The notes beneath the pieces were generated by a model. The model was not told where the DNA came from, did not search any database, and saw nothing but the letters and a program-made list of their open reading frames with translations. Position numbers and translations under genes: made by a program. Shown piece after piece: positions 38,520 to 51,948 of a DNA stretch of 64,000 nt; position 1 is the first letter of the stretch; each line of letters opens with the position of its first letter. The stretch lies in NCBI RefSeq assembly GCF_021155775.2, contig NC_060234.1:41847026-41911025 (forward strand). Direction: 5' to 3'. This DNA comes from Neodiprion pinetum (lineage: Eukaryota > Arthropoda > Insecta > Hymenoptera > Diprionidae).

Positions 38520-41500
38520 ATTCTATACTCAAATTTGAAGTGAATAGATCTTCGGTACACAGTCCTTACGTTAAGCTACTTGGAAATCGGTGCATTTTTC
38601 ACATCGACAGCAGTCGACAATAATTCTGAAAAGGTATAAAATTTTAATAGTAAGAATGTGTGGCACTTTAATCGAAGTTTATTTAACCTTGGCAGCTTAG
38701 CACCTGACGATACGAATGCCAAGTTCACGTTCCATTATTCACCTGATTAAAAAATTAATCAAGTTGAGGTTTCAATAAAAGTTCCAATGGCAAAACTTTT
38801 ATCGAGAAGTGTTCTGCGTCAAGAATTCATTATCAAAGTTGGTTGAATTACAGTGATAGTTATTTCGTGTTTGCAATTCGAAATGCTCGAATGTTTTTGC
38901 AAATTGAAAGCAACAAGAATTTCTCCAAAAAATTGACAGTATTTAGGTTTAATTTCGAATATCGGTAAAAATTCTGCAGTTGCTATACGCCTGGATGTTG
39001 TTTGTCCGTACGTAGGTATGACGCACAGGTTGCAGACAATTAGGCGTTGCGGCCTTGGTATTTTACCAGAATTATTCTCACATCGATTTTTAATTAGATA
39101 ACGACCGCTCGAATTGTGAACAATTTAAATGCTAGACTAACGAATATGTTCTGCAAAATGTAGTGTAGTGTATTTTGCTGAAGTTTAGTAGTCCGTCCAT
39201 CATATTTTTATAACTCACTCATTTCCTTGAACACTTTAACCGTGTTGGATTAGGATGATAAAAATCTGCAATTCTAAATATTGAATCTATTGACAGCGGG
39301 GCGAGTTCTCAGCGTCACGAATCGGAATCGTGAAATTTCGCATTATATACAACGGCTCTAAGTGAACGTGCGAAAGTCTTTTATATGATGTCAGGACTAA
39401 CTGTAAGCTCGCATACGGCTGTTAATATTTCATGAAATTCTTCACGATCCAGTTCACCGTTTGGGTAATATAATACGAGACAAGACACGTGTGTAGCGTC
39501 GGTTCATATCCGTTGCTATATTACTTTATCTCGCCTAATTAATCAGACGATTAAACCATATTATTACAGAGATACGGTCTCCTGAGTTATCCTCTGATTC
39601 TCTTCTCATGTCAAGGAGTCGGTTTTATTGTCATGAAAGTCGTGGCTCGAGGAGATAACAAACTTGCAGTTTAAATTTATCAAGATAAACTCGCGTGCTC
39701 CACTCAACTGATGTATATCTGATTTCTTTCCCCACTTTTTACTTTTTTTTTTTGGAATCTCTTCATTTTTCCCTCTTGAAGAGGTAGGAAACCCTCGAAT
39801 TTTAGTGCAATATCGTGATAAAATTGAATTTCCTCTTCACAGATGCGCCCATCTGCAATACGAGCACAGCTGCGATCCGAAATCAGTGTCCTGGGTCACG
39901 TCGACGGCGAGGATGGCGAACACGAGGGAATATTTATAGATGTTTTCCCTCGCTTCGATTCTCTTTGCGGTAGCCACGTATTGTTGGAAGCTGGATAAAT
40001 TGTTGGAGGCTACGGATTAGGCGGAATCGTGACCGTTCGGCTGTGACTTCGACCTTGGGATCGTTCAGAAAAAGACTGGATATACGTGGATCTGGTTTCG
40101 ACGCCTCAATTAATTAATTGACAAATTGGCGTATGATTTCTAAGTGGCAAGATGCGGAAGTTACGAACTGATCTAATCATCTGTCATTCACCTTTCGTCG
40201 CGGTCACCTTCCCGTGATTCGTGTAAAAATAATACCGGGAGGTGCTTTCGTAAGGAGGAAATGATCATCGAATGTTTCGATTCAGTGCATCGACGTTGTA
40301 TGGTTATATCGATTAAATTATGGTTTCACTGGGTATTATTAGCTGCAGCTAACCAACTGATACTCATTGTCAGCAGGCTGACGCATTTGACTCATGCGGG
40401 AAAAGCTGGCGACTTGTGAGCGTTGATAGGATATACAGTCTTTTTCGCGCCCACTTTACAGGCTTCAGGTTGGCCCTCGATGCTCGATGAAAATCCACCC
40501 CAAACGCTTCCACGAACTTATATATTATCACTCGATCCTCTAACGCTGCTTGCTATTTTTCCGAATGATACGCGAATTTTAGCATCTTTGAAGCGGATGC
40601 AATTTGTTTCGAATCCGAATTTAAAACCAAATGAATCCTTCGTATACCCATACAGATTAGGCTAAACGTGTTGAATATTCGATACGACTGTTGAAAGTGA
40701 AATGAAATAGTCACTTGATACAGAGCCAAAAAATTGTGTTAGTAATCCGATATTCATAATATCAGCATCCCGAGGTTGACAAGTTTCAAAAGCCACAGAA
40801 ATGTTCCACAGGAATATCTACATAAATAAAACCACGTTTTATGTTATGGATATCATAAGGTTCACGTTGGTTTCAAGAGCGCTCGACTCTTCATCAGTAA
40901 GTATTTTTTTTACTGTAAATTGAAACACATTTGTGTGATCTGATATGCGATCTTTTTACGTAAGTTTAAGTACCAGGAACTACCGGCCGAATTCAACATT
41001 TTTTTTCAGTCTCACTGATTAGGATACCGCTGATCAAATAAAATTTATTTGCCAGCGTAGATATCTGAGTATGCTTCAAAATTACCAAAGAAGCAACACG
41101 AAATTGCTCTTTTGTTTAAAATCAAAATTTCCATGTTCAACGTATGTGCAAGTTTGACAGAAGTCTCCAGAAGTATCCAGAAGTTTTCTCGCAAATTTTT
41201 GCATTCACGCTATGAGATAAAAAGTAAGAAATATTTGAATTTACTCAAAAATGTTTAAAATTTTCAGCATGAATTTCTGATGCTATTATAAAAAGACCGA
41301 GTCCTCATATTCGAATTATCTAAAAACATACCATATACCTGGAATATAATCCCATTCGGAAAATTTCAGTACAACTCCAAAGTGCCTACTTTTCCCGATA
41401 AAAAAAACAAAAAATAAAAACCATTCATTCTTATTCCTTTCGCATGTATAAGTCATATTTTACCCAACGATAGGAAATGATCGACGAAAAATTCGAAGAC

Positions 41501-42033
41501 GTGATAAAATCGGCGAACGTGTGATTTGAAGCCTAAAAATTGATGGATTTTAATATTAAGTGATATATCCCATAACCCCATGACATATCCAAACAGCAGC
41601 CAGATCGAAATTTTTACCCTGAGAAACCATGTATTCCAAGCACCTGGTACTTTTCCGGGTGTGTTTAGTGTAGTTTCGGTTTAAATAACCATTGTGATTC
41701 ACGAAATTTCCATCGGCGGTACCGCATCCGTTCTGCTCGAATTCCGTGGAGTTCTTAAAGTCCCAGAGTCTCCTGGTGGGGATGGATGACGGGTGGCTGC
41801 AGGGCGCCGGGCGTCCCGGCGACAACGTCGGCGAGACGGACGGTGCTCTTCAGCCACTCGCATTTCGCCGGCGCACTTGCTCGTCCGCACTTCTGGTGGT
41901 ACTCCCTCGGCGACACGCTCCCTTACGCATCAGAACAGGAGACGCGGCTCATCGTCATCGCAACGCGTTTCGGCGAAAGATCCGATCGTCAGCCAGGACA
42001 CTCCGCAGGGAACGCAGGATAGAAAAACCGACA

Positions 42034-45000
42034 ATGAGGGAGATCGTTCACCTACAGGCCGGTCAGTGCGGAAATCAGATCGGAGCCAAGGTACGAGACG
42101 AATTTCACCTCTTTTCAAATTCGAATCTTGCCAAGCGTTCCAAACATGGCTTTAGGAACACCGGCGGTTTTTTTGAATTCAGGAATTCAAGGGTCTCAGT
42201 TTCACGTCTAAATACCGTTACGATTCGTTATATACCGATTGTACATTTTTGCGCCTGACACTGTAAAATGAACGATTATACGAACATGGTTTTAAGAACA
42301 CTGGCGGGTTGTTTTTGAATTTGGGAATTTGCGGGTTTCGATTCATTACTGATTGTACATTTTTGCGCCCGACACTGTTAAGTGAAAGATTTTACGAACA
42401 TGGTCTTAGGAACACTGGCGGGTTTTTTGAATTCGGGAATTCGCGGGTCTCATTTATATGCACAAGTTTTTTTACAATTCATTGCTGATTGTAGAGTTCT
42501 CTGCAAGAAATACTATAAAACGAACGACTTGGACATTGAATTTCTAACCCAAGGAAGAGTTCAACTGACACAATAAATTTCCGGTGCCTTCTGTCACTTC
42601 TCGACGTTTTTTTCCCCCGGTTCTCATACGCGAAGGCAGTATGTGCGGTGCATATGCACGCAGGCCGGAATAAGAAGAAAAGTAAATAAACCAATCGCGG
42701 GACCTCTTAAACCGCAGACGGTACGCTCTGATTCCTTGACGATTCAAATCCAGCACTGAGACTCTTTCAAAGGGGGCTCTTGACTTCCACTCGAAACCGG
42801 CTAACTTGATCACCGAGGCAAGTATAAGATAACGACGAAGAATTTGACACCGATTCTTGAAAATTAATCGTTGTATGAATCATCGGTAAAAGAAATGATA
42901 CGATCTGTAAGCCATTCGTTGATGTTATGGAACGAGAAATTGATCGCCGTAGCAAATTTTATTCTAGCTATCGGATTTCCAATAGAAATATCTTCCGATC
43001 TATAAAAATCGGCAAATTATGAAAATAAACGAGTATCCGTTGAATTCTTTCGCACCCCGCATTGTAAATAATATGCTTCGAGTGGTGCCTGCATGTAAAA
43101 ATATATTCATAGATATGTACGCGGCATTCTGTATATAATTTCCGGCGATGCGTTGGCAACGACGTGACGCTTGCAAAATGTTGAAGCCAGGATACGTCTA
43201 CGTGTGCATTTACTTAATTGCGAGCTCTGCGTATATATCTTATCGACCCGCACCCAGGAATAATATCCTACCTGCGGTGTACTCGTATAATATTCCGATT
43301 GACGACAGCCCGTCCCGCTTCGTACGGTTCTTTGTCATGAAAAAGCGACAAATAAGAAGCAGTTAAATCTGATCGAAAAGAAAAAATTCGGGCAGAGATT
43401 ATCGACCGTAATAAACCGAAAATGATTTGGGCCCACCCTTCCGGAAGTTGAAGCACTAAACCGCAGACTAAAAGAGGAAACTGAAACCCGCACTTATCGT
43501 TAATTAAAACGTTAATTGCCCTGAGTATTTAAAACCATGAATCAAGAGTTTTAAAAAATTGATCCCCGTTTTGCCCATTATTGAATTTAATTATCTTCTG
43601 TATTTTACGGTAACTATTCCCTGTACTCTAAATTTTTTTATTTCCTTAGTACAATAATAATATGACACTTTTAACGCTCTGCAAACTTGCGGGAATAAAT
43701 ATTTGAGCAATATAATGGTGAGGTTGACTTTAGCTACACGGGAACAAGATAAGATTGCTCGAAAAAACGCCGAGTGTATTAACGGGATCGTGATTAATTT
43801 TTATCGGGAATAAAACATTTCGAAATCAATGAATAATATGATGTTCGAAATGGCGAAAAAATTGCAGGTGATTCTCTTGGCTGATCGTGAGATCGATGCG
43901 GTACAGTTTTCTCGTTTTTCGAACGTTTCTTTACGATTTCATGTCCGTTCGGGTAAACTAGAGAATGCTCGAGTTTATTGAACTTTTTGCGAGCCAGCAA
44001 CAGTGAGCGAGCGAATGACTCAGAGCTGGAAGGCAGCGGTAGGAAAACGCTTTATTGTCCTTGGGTCTTGGAGGATGAATAAAAATAATTATACTAAATT
44101 GACCTTTATCCGTTCCAAGACTCGCGGTTAAGGGACGAGCCAACAAATTAACTACGAGGAGTGCTTAGCGAGCGTTTAAACGGGCAATTGCACGTGAAAT
44201 TCCGATCGAGATTCTCCCGCAATTACCGGCTCTCTTCTTTTTTTTCTTCTGATCTTTCTCCGGCTGAAAATTATTTCCTCGTTTTTAGCCGTCTCAATTG
44301 TCCCCTCGAGATTATGACAGAGCATCCCACTTCAAAATTAAAACCATACGTCGACTTAGTTTCTCGGTAAATTTTTCCAGCATCAAAGTTTCATCTCAAC
44401 CTTCATGTCTAGAGTGAATTACCAAAATAAAAATAATCAAAATGCTTCTATTTGAATAAAGAAACACTTTCTGGACGATTTTGAGATGTTCTGGACATAT
44501 CTCAGAAACTGAGTGTTTTTTTTCTTCTTTAAGATTTGCATTTTTTTCGCAATCTGAGAATAATTCTACAAAATAAACAGCGGCGTTGAATTTGTCAGGA
44601 AATTTTACTCCTATTTTTCATATACTCGACAATTATTTAATATGCAGTATATCTCGAGAAAATCGTAAAAAACGAAAATCAAGATCTTACCGAGTCTCTC
44701 GTCCCGTTCATTTACAATTATCAGTTTTTGCTTCCCTTCCCTTACTTCCCGAATGGAACATTTACAACGCTACATTAAAAAAGCACCCCGCTCTATTCTC
44801 GCGTTTCTTTGTGCTCGGTGAACTCGGATATGTACGTAGAAACTCCGGAACTCAGGGCTTCGTTCAACATGCGGCAACCGTGTGGCGAGAATGATACGGA
44901 ATACTCGAGTCTCCGGGTGCAATGAAGGACTGTCGTGCACGTGCCGTGTTCTCAGCTATCCGACCAGCCATGCTATCCGTTAATTATGCGCCATTTCATA

Positions 45001-48000
45001 ACGATTTTAACGAGACTTCCTGGCTGAACTCGCTCATTCGTGACACTGCATACGTGTAAAAAACGTTCGCAGCTATGAATTTTCACCCAGGATAATAATT
45101 GGCCCAACATCCTGTAATCGATTCCCAAGAAGTCAATTTTCACGAAAAAAATTAAGATACGAAATCAAAATTAGCTAAAAAGAAAATCCGGGACTGATCG
45201 TCGAGAAGGAAAGTATTTCACCCTCGCATTGGTCTGGATACATAGTAAATTTCTGACGGTAAAAAATTCAACGCGATATAGGAACCTTCGAATATTAGAT
45301 GTGTATAATCAAAATTCATTCACGGTTCGATTTATCGGTCAGTGAACATTGGACTCGATTTTCTGCACGACGGATCTCGCGATCAGAGCGTGAAAACAAA
45401 GCTTTATTCAATCATTGGTTCGTTTAGTTTACCCACATTTATGAACGCCGAGAAACGGAGGAGGACGGCGATTTTGTGAATCCGGACTTAGTTGCAATGT
45501 TGTAGATAGACGGGATAATCCCAGTTACGCTCGAATCTCTCAGTCTAATTATTATACTTTAATGACGGTTTTATTCAAATGAAATTCATCCGCGGAACGA
45601 AATGCAGATTAGAAGATCATCTATTTGACGTTTTAACGATTAAGGTGAGCCTATAAAGACGACTCGCCTAGTCAAATTGTTTCTTTTTCACTTTGAGTTG
45701 ATACTATTTTCGATTTGACAATCGGAACGAGTAATGAAAATATTCTTAAATCTACACGACCAGATTGTGAATAATTTTTATCTGACAAACTGAGAAACAA
45801 AATTACTGCCACGAAAAGATAAATGAAGGCTATCCGAATTAGTTTCGGTTTATTCATCGTCAGCAATTGATCCTATCTTTAATTAAGTCTGAACAAATAT
45901 TAATACCAATTGTCCTTTTATTAACCTCTCATAAATCCGATCTCTTTACAGCCAATTAAAACGCAGTTTTGTCAATAAATAGTTGAAACCGAGGGTGAAT
46001 CTGCATTTCCCCAATTTTCTCGTGAAACTAAGCAGAAGCGACTAGGGAGAAATTCAAGTCTCGGGGATTCGGAAGCCTGGGAAATGCGTCTGGGTTTATA
46101 TCTATGTCCATATCTCGTAGCGCGATGCAGGCTTAGCGGCAGCCGAAGCACAGTGGGGTCTATTAATAGTGAAAAAGAAAATAGTAAGAGATGAGGAGAC
46201 AAACGTAGAAGGAGCTGTGCGGTGCTGCAGCAGGGCGAAAGAGAAGAAGAGACTGTTAACGGAGCGACTTCTCTGCTGCAGTGCATGCGACAACTGTTCC
46301 CGAGTGCAGCGTACCGGCTATTTATACTTACCGGAGACATATTATACCACCTACCTCCTCTCCTCGCGCATCTCATCCGCGACGGGATTTTTGACGTCCG
46401 AAAAGAGTGCTTCAAACCCGGCGCAGCTGCGCTCGGAAATTATCACCTTTGCCTCTTTCGGTGTTCTTCGATCGGACAGGGATGACAATTAGTTGAGAAT
46501 CTCTCCAACGATGGTCACCAAGTTAAAAAATTAATCGATGAGTCGATTATTTCGTAGTTTTTTGAAACGGTGAATTTGAAATCAAAATTTCGTAAATTTC
46601 AGTATGTAGTCTTAATAGGGGAAAAGTTTTTTCATAATTTATAGTTTCGTTCGGAATATTTTTTTATTTTAGGTATAAATATGCATTCATCTTTCACTTT
46701 TTATATCAAGTAGGTATACTTAGTAAGTAAGATAATGATAATAATTGATACTTTAATCAGATAAATTGATACTGTATTGAGTTGTTTATGGGAATAAAAA
46801 ATAAAAATCGATTGTGAGGAAAAAAAATCGAATCGGTCGATTAAGCGAGTTTGAAAAATAATTTATCATACTCTAAAATCGATTATTTTTGTCATTCTTA
46901 GTCGAGATTCATGAACTGAATTGAACTCTATCGTAATACGTATATATATATATATCAATTTATTTGCAGTTCTGGGAGGTCATTTCCGAGGAACACGGCA
47001 TCGACCCGTCCGGCATCTACCACGGGGACAGTAACCTCCAGTTGGAGAGAATCTCCGTTTACTACAACGAAGCCTCAGGTAAAATTTGCAACTCCTATTT
47101 TTTAATCCGACAATTCGAGGAAATTATTAAAATTGAAATAGCAAGAACAAAGAATTCTCTAAATCAAGAACATAAATAAAACTGAATTTTTTCTAAATTT
47201 TATTGATTCAATTTCAAATTGAATAATAAGTAAAAAATTCCAACAGACAAATTGAAGAACTGAAATTGATCCGCTGAAGTTTGCCGATGACGCGATTTTA
47301 TTGCAGCAGCCTGACTGGCTTCTTTGACTATGTATACACTTGCGTGAAAGTGAGGATTTGTGAGACGTCATTCTTAGAGTTAAATATACAGTCAAAGTAA
47401 ACACAGTTTCCCTCATGAATCGGCTCAGCAGCTGTTTCGACGTTAGATAATTCGGTCTGCAATTAGTCAGAAGAGAGACACTCCAATATGATTTCACGAA
47501 GCCGATGAGCTTCTGCACTCATCACTTTATTTTTATAAAAAAATTTTCTATCAACATACGAACTCAGATCGCTTCTCAGTGAATTTTCTCCTACAGAAAT
47601 TGAGATGTCGAAGAAAATTCGCTGTTGCTAGAGGCAATAATTCTTCCGATGAATTAGAGGCCAAAGGAACTGAAATCCAAACACCCTTTGATCTGATTCC
47701 CCTTGTGTCTAACGGTTGCACTTTTACTGCATCGAACTGTTATAAGCTATAAGAGGCCAATCCCGACAGATCAGCTGTTTAAAAATTCCATTTAAATACC
47801 TCGCTCATTTAAAAACATTTTCTGATGAAGAACACCGATGACTCAGCTCAGTGATGGAGAATAGCTTGGCATAACATTCGTCATATCGTTGAGATGTGAT
47901 TTTTTTTTTTTTCTTTTTATGACTTGTTGTTTCAACAATAAAAATTTTACGACACCCGAAGTGAGTCAAATTTCACAGTATACAAACTGTTCTCTTTCCG

Positions 48001-51000
48001 GGAATGTGTAACATTACCTAGACGCGTAAATATAGGCATACTTGCACGTCGATTTTCGTAACTTATCGGTGACTGGCGGTGGAAATGAATCCGGAATTAA
48101 GGAATTCGGTAGCCCGAGACGCAAGTCCTAAGAAGCGAAATTTCCAGTCGTCATGCACCGACCTTGTACGGTTGGGACGGTTCTTAGCGGATAGCGAGGT
48201 CTCTCAGTTCTCGTTGGTCAAAAATAGATTTCTCCCGCAGTGTCGACGGTGGTATGTCAAAGTCTCGGAGGCAGGACGAATGAATTTGAGAAGAGAAAGA
48301 AAGAGAAAAAAGAGAAGGGAAAAAGCGTTCGGAGCATAGAAATAAGAAAGGAGAAACTGGCAGTCGAGGAACCTCGTTAGGTTACGACTGAAATAACTTT
48401 TTTCCAAGTCATACGGTTTCCCTTGGATGCGATAGTTCAACGCAGGCAAACGTATAGGATGTGTTATAGGAAGTAGCTTGAGCTCACAAATAACTGGTAT
48501 GCGAGATAAGCTTCTCCGTGGCCAACAATAAGACTAGAGTAAAAAGGGACAGAAATATTGCTTGGCCTCTGAGTCCACCGGAGATGTTACTTATCTTTTA
48601 TATCCCATCGTCAAAAACAATATACTCGTCAAGCCTGAACGGCTTCGGTATCGTGGTCAGAAATGTTAGGAATTCGGAAAGAGCACCACATGTGCATCAA
48701 ACGGACCAGATCATTTCACCCGAACTAATCTGCTACCTTGAGCAATCATTCAAGGAATTGAATTGGAGCCACTCAGATGCTAGATATATGAAGATCAGTT
48801 TTTCCTGCAGGTTATTACAACTTCGTGAAGACCGATTGTAGATAATTGGTTGAAACGTTTTGCTGAATACTCATTTCATATTATTGTTTACCGAGTTACA
48901 ACGTTACTATAATCAACAGTTATTTACCGATAGCCATTTAACGGTTTCTTGGACCCGAGACCAGATGCCACTCGTAATAAGTTGATCACACTTGCCAAAC
49001 CATATCCAAATAAAGATTTCCGCCTGTGAGTTAATTGTGATAATGAGTTTTCAATGGAATGACAATTGAGCTATGATTAGTATTCAAGATTTGTCGCACC
49101 GCGGTTAAATTTGATCGTTCGGCGATCACTGACGCAGGTGAAAAAGAAGCTTACTACGTCTGAAACGGAGATGAGTAAGATCTACAGAAAAATTGAATGT
49201 AATCGCTGTACGTGCAGAATTGAGAATCGTATCGTGAGAGTCTGGGACTTATGAGTAACAACGCTTTGCGCTCCGATTAAAGGCGGGGTCTCTTTTCAAA
49301 CCGAACTCCTTTTGAAGGCCATAAAAAAATTAATGTCTGAGGCATATCGCGACCCGCGAATGTAAATACGAATCTATTCGAATTTATTATTAGAACGTGC
49401 TTAGCGTGGCTAAATTAGCTTCCCTAAAAGTCGCGTTGGTCCACGACTCGAGACTTCCCCTCCATGTACGCGACAGCCGCGGCTCTTTGTCACCGTTTAC
49501 AATTACGCATACTGCATGCGGTACACGTGCAATTTGCGTATCGTTTGTTCCCTTCCATGCACAGCTCCATGTACAACGTACCAAAGCGTAATGACGATAA
49601 CTATCCACTGCACTGTGACTCGATCTGTGTGGTACCAGCTATCGAGCAGGGTCCGTGTGACGAGAAAAGTTTTCGCCCTGTTTGTCACCCTTGAGAAAAA
49701 TTTTCATTGGTATAACGTTAAACGTGAGAGAGTAGGGGGAAAAAACCGAGTTGGCACCTCGAAAACTTTGCATATTCATACTCTGATGGTATTTTAAGTG
49801 TCTGGTTTGCTTTTTGAAGAGTTCAATATACACGTGGCGTGAATGAATTCATGCGAATGCAGGCAGGGTCGCTAAATGGAGAGAATTTAACGAGCAGTGC
49901 ATGCTTCGTGAGTTTTGAATGACGACTGCACTCATATTCAAAGTGGAGGTTCTGGTTATCCAGGCTCGAAATTAAAGAGAGGCGGGAAAACTTCAATGGT
50001 CTACCACACAACTCTTATTTCATTTCAGATCATCAGAGTGTGAATTGCAGAGTTGGAGGATGAGAAGTAACTTATCTAGCTTCAAGTATCGTCTTTTATT
50101 CCAGAAATTTGTGTGTCGAAAGTGTAAAATAAGCCACCTCACGATGATATGTGGTGTTTCTTTCAGTTGCAACATCGACAAATGGAGGAAAGTACGTTCC
50201 CCGTGCGATTCTACTCGACTTGGAGCCCGGAACTATGGACGCAGTGCGTTCTGGAACGTACGGGAAGCTGTTCCGTCCGGACAACTTTGTCTTCGGGCAA
50301 AGTGGGGCCGGAAACAACTGGGCGAAGGGTCACTACACGGAGGGTGCCGAGTTGGTCGACGCGGTTCTGGACGTCGTGCGAAAGGAGTGCGAGAACTGCG
50401 ACTGTCTTCAGGGATTTCAGCTGACGCATTCCCTGGGGGGTGGGACGGGATCAGGAATGGGAACACTCCTGATATCAAAAATCCGCGAGGAGTATCCGGA
50501 CCGGATAATGAACACCTACTCCGTAATGCCGTCCCCGAAGGTATCCGACACCGTTGTGGAACCGTACAACGCGACGCTGTCGGTTCATCAGCTGGTGGAA
50601 AACACCGACGAGACGTACTGCATAGACAATGAAGCACTGTACGATATCTGCTTCCGGACCTTGAAGGTCTCCAACCCGTCTTACGGGGACCTTAATCACC
50701 TGGTATCTCTGACAATGTCCGGAGTGACAACGTGCCTCAGATTCCCAGGGCAACTGAACGCCGATCTACGTAAGTTGGCCGTGAACATGGTGCCGTTCCC
50801 ACGACTCCATTTCTTCATGCCGGGATTCGCTCCACTCACTTCTCGCTCGATGCAACAGTACTCGGCCTTGTCGGTGCCCGAGCTTACCCAGCAGATGTTC
50901 GACGCCAAGAACATGATGGCTGCCTGCGACCCGAGGCACGGACGGTACTTGACAGTGGCTGCAGTATTCCGGGGAAGAATGTCGATGAAGGAAGTCGACG

Positions 51001-51368
51001 AGCAAATGCTGAGCGTTCAGAACAAGAACAGCCCGTATTTCGTCGAATGGATTCCCAACAACGTGAAGACGGCCGTGTGCGACATACCACCAAAGGGACT
51101 CAAGATGTCGTCAACCTTCATCGGCAACACGACAGCCATTCAAGAATTGTTCAAGAGGATCTCTGAGCAGTTCACCGCCATGTTCAGGAGGAAGGCTTTC
51201 CTTCATTGGTACACTGGCGAGGGAATGGACGAGATGGAATTCACCGAAGCTGAGTCCAACATGAACGACCTGGTCTCGGAGTATCAGCAGTACCAGGAAG
51301 CGACCGCGGAGGAAGATTTTGAGCCCGAGGAATGCGGAGACGACTTTGAAACCTGCGAACAGGAGTGA
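42034..51368 (+). CDS. betaTub60D: Beta-tubulin, beta3/60D type
   Basis: Three exons, 42034-42090, 46970-47078 and 50167-51368, giving 455 residues. It carries a six-residue insertion, VATSTN, between EAS and GGKYVPR, encoded at the 5' edge of exon 3. Drosophila beta3-tubulin has a six-residue insertion at the same place, which with KECENCDCLQG, LKVSNPSYGD and MSSTFIGNT identifies the isotype. In flies this is a developmentally restricted, mesoderm and ecdysone-responsive isotype whose long first intron holds enhancers; here intron 1 is also long (4.9 kb). MREI, GAGNNWAKGHYTEG and GGGTGSG are intact. The tail is short, acidic and contains two cysteines (EECGDDFETCEQE). Intron 2 (47079-50166, 3.1 kb) is phase 1, at the insertion site. 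It converges on the divergent tubulin 0.6 kb downstream. Confidence 0.95.
42143..42530. repeat. Three degenerate tandem copies of a ~115-140 bp unit in beta3 intron 1
   Basis: The phrases GAACATGG...AGGAACACTGGCGG (at about 42143, 42283 and 42398) and TGATTGTACATTTTTGCGCC (at about 42236 and 42352, decayed near 42485) recur in order with a GAATTCGGGAATT-like middle. This is a short tandem array just inside the intron. Confidence 0.75.
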
Positions 51369-51948
51369 AGCTTCGTCGCTGTTTGCTTTGACGTGGACGA
51401 AGGCCGAGAACTTCAGCGATAAAACAGACTCGTTCCAGGAAACGGCGTCGATCGATCATCTAGATGTAACACCGTGTATCATCACGATATAAGAATGTCC
51501 TAAATACTTTAGTCATATTTATGTTATACTATTATATACTAAACGTAGTATTCGCTACTTTTGTAATTTTATACTTGAGTATAATGATAGATAGTTAAAC
51601 AGATATACGGAAGACTGAAGATGAAAATTGTAAACATTTACTTATGTGTTGGTTTGGGATTAGGCCAGGCTTTCCTTTGTAACACGATTGTACATGATCC
51701 CTCATACGAGCACCAAAGCTCTAACCAAAAATTTAATTGCGATTACACCGTATATACATACTTCTTTACACCTAACAGCTTTTGGATACCGAGGAAAAGA
51801 GTTTTCTTGTTCCTACTCTTCAGGGGATAGTTTGAGGATTCTAATTTATGAATTCGAAATCTCACAGATCAAGTTCTGGATATTGCTACAGTAAGTGAAA
51901 TGAAATTACGTTATTATTGAACACTAACAAAAATCGGTTCGAACGTGT
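51369..51948. other. Shared 3' region of convergent tubulin genes
   Basis: About 580 bases separate the stops of the plus-strand beta3 gene and the minus-strand divergent tubulin. AT-rich with no gene. Their 3' UTRs may overlap. Confidence 0.5.

Larger units (their letters stand above)
36801..42033. other. Intergenic between beta1- and beta3-tubulin
   Basis: No coding gene was recognised. It contains two blocks of a degenerate ~10-bp repeat (37751-37850 and 38299-38519). The last ~300 bases before the beta3 start are GC- and CpG-rich and probably hold its promoter and 5' UTR. They are open in several frames, but this reflects composition. No TATA box was seen. Confidence 0.5.

Noticed and set aside
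50045..50632. 195-codon frame overlapping beta3 exon 3
   Set aside because: Out of frame with the tubulin reading; a shadow frame.
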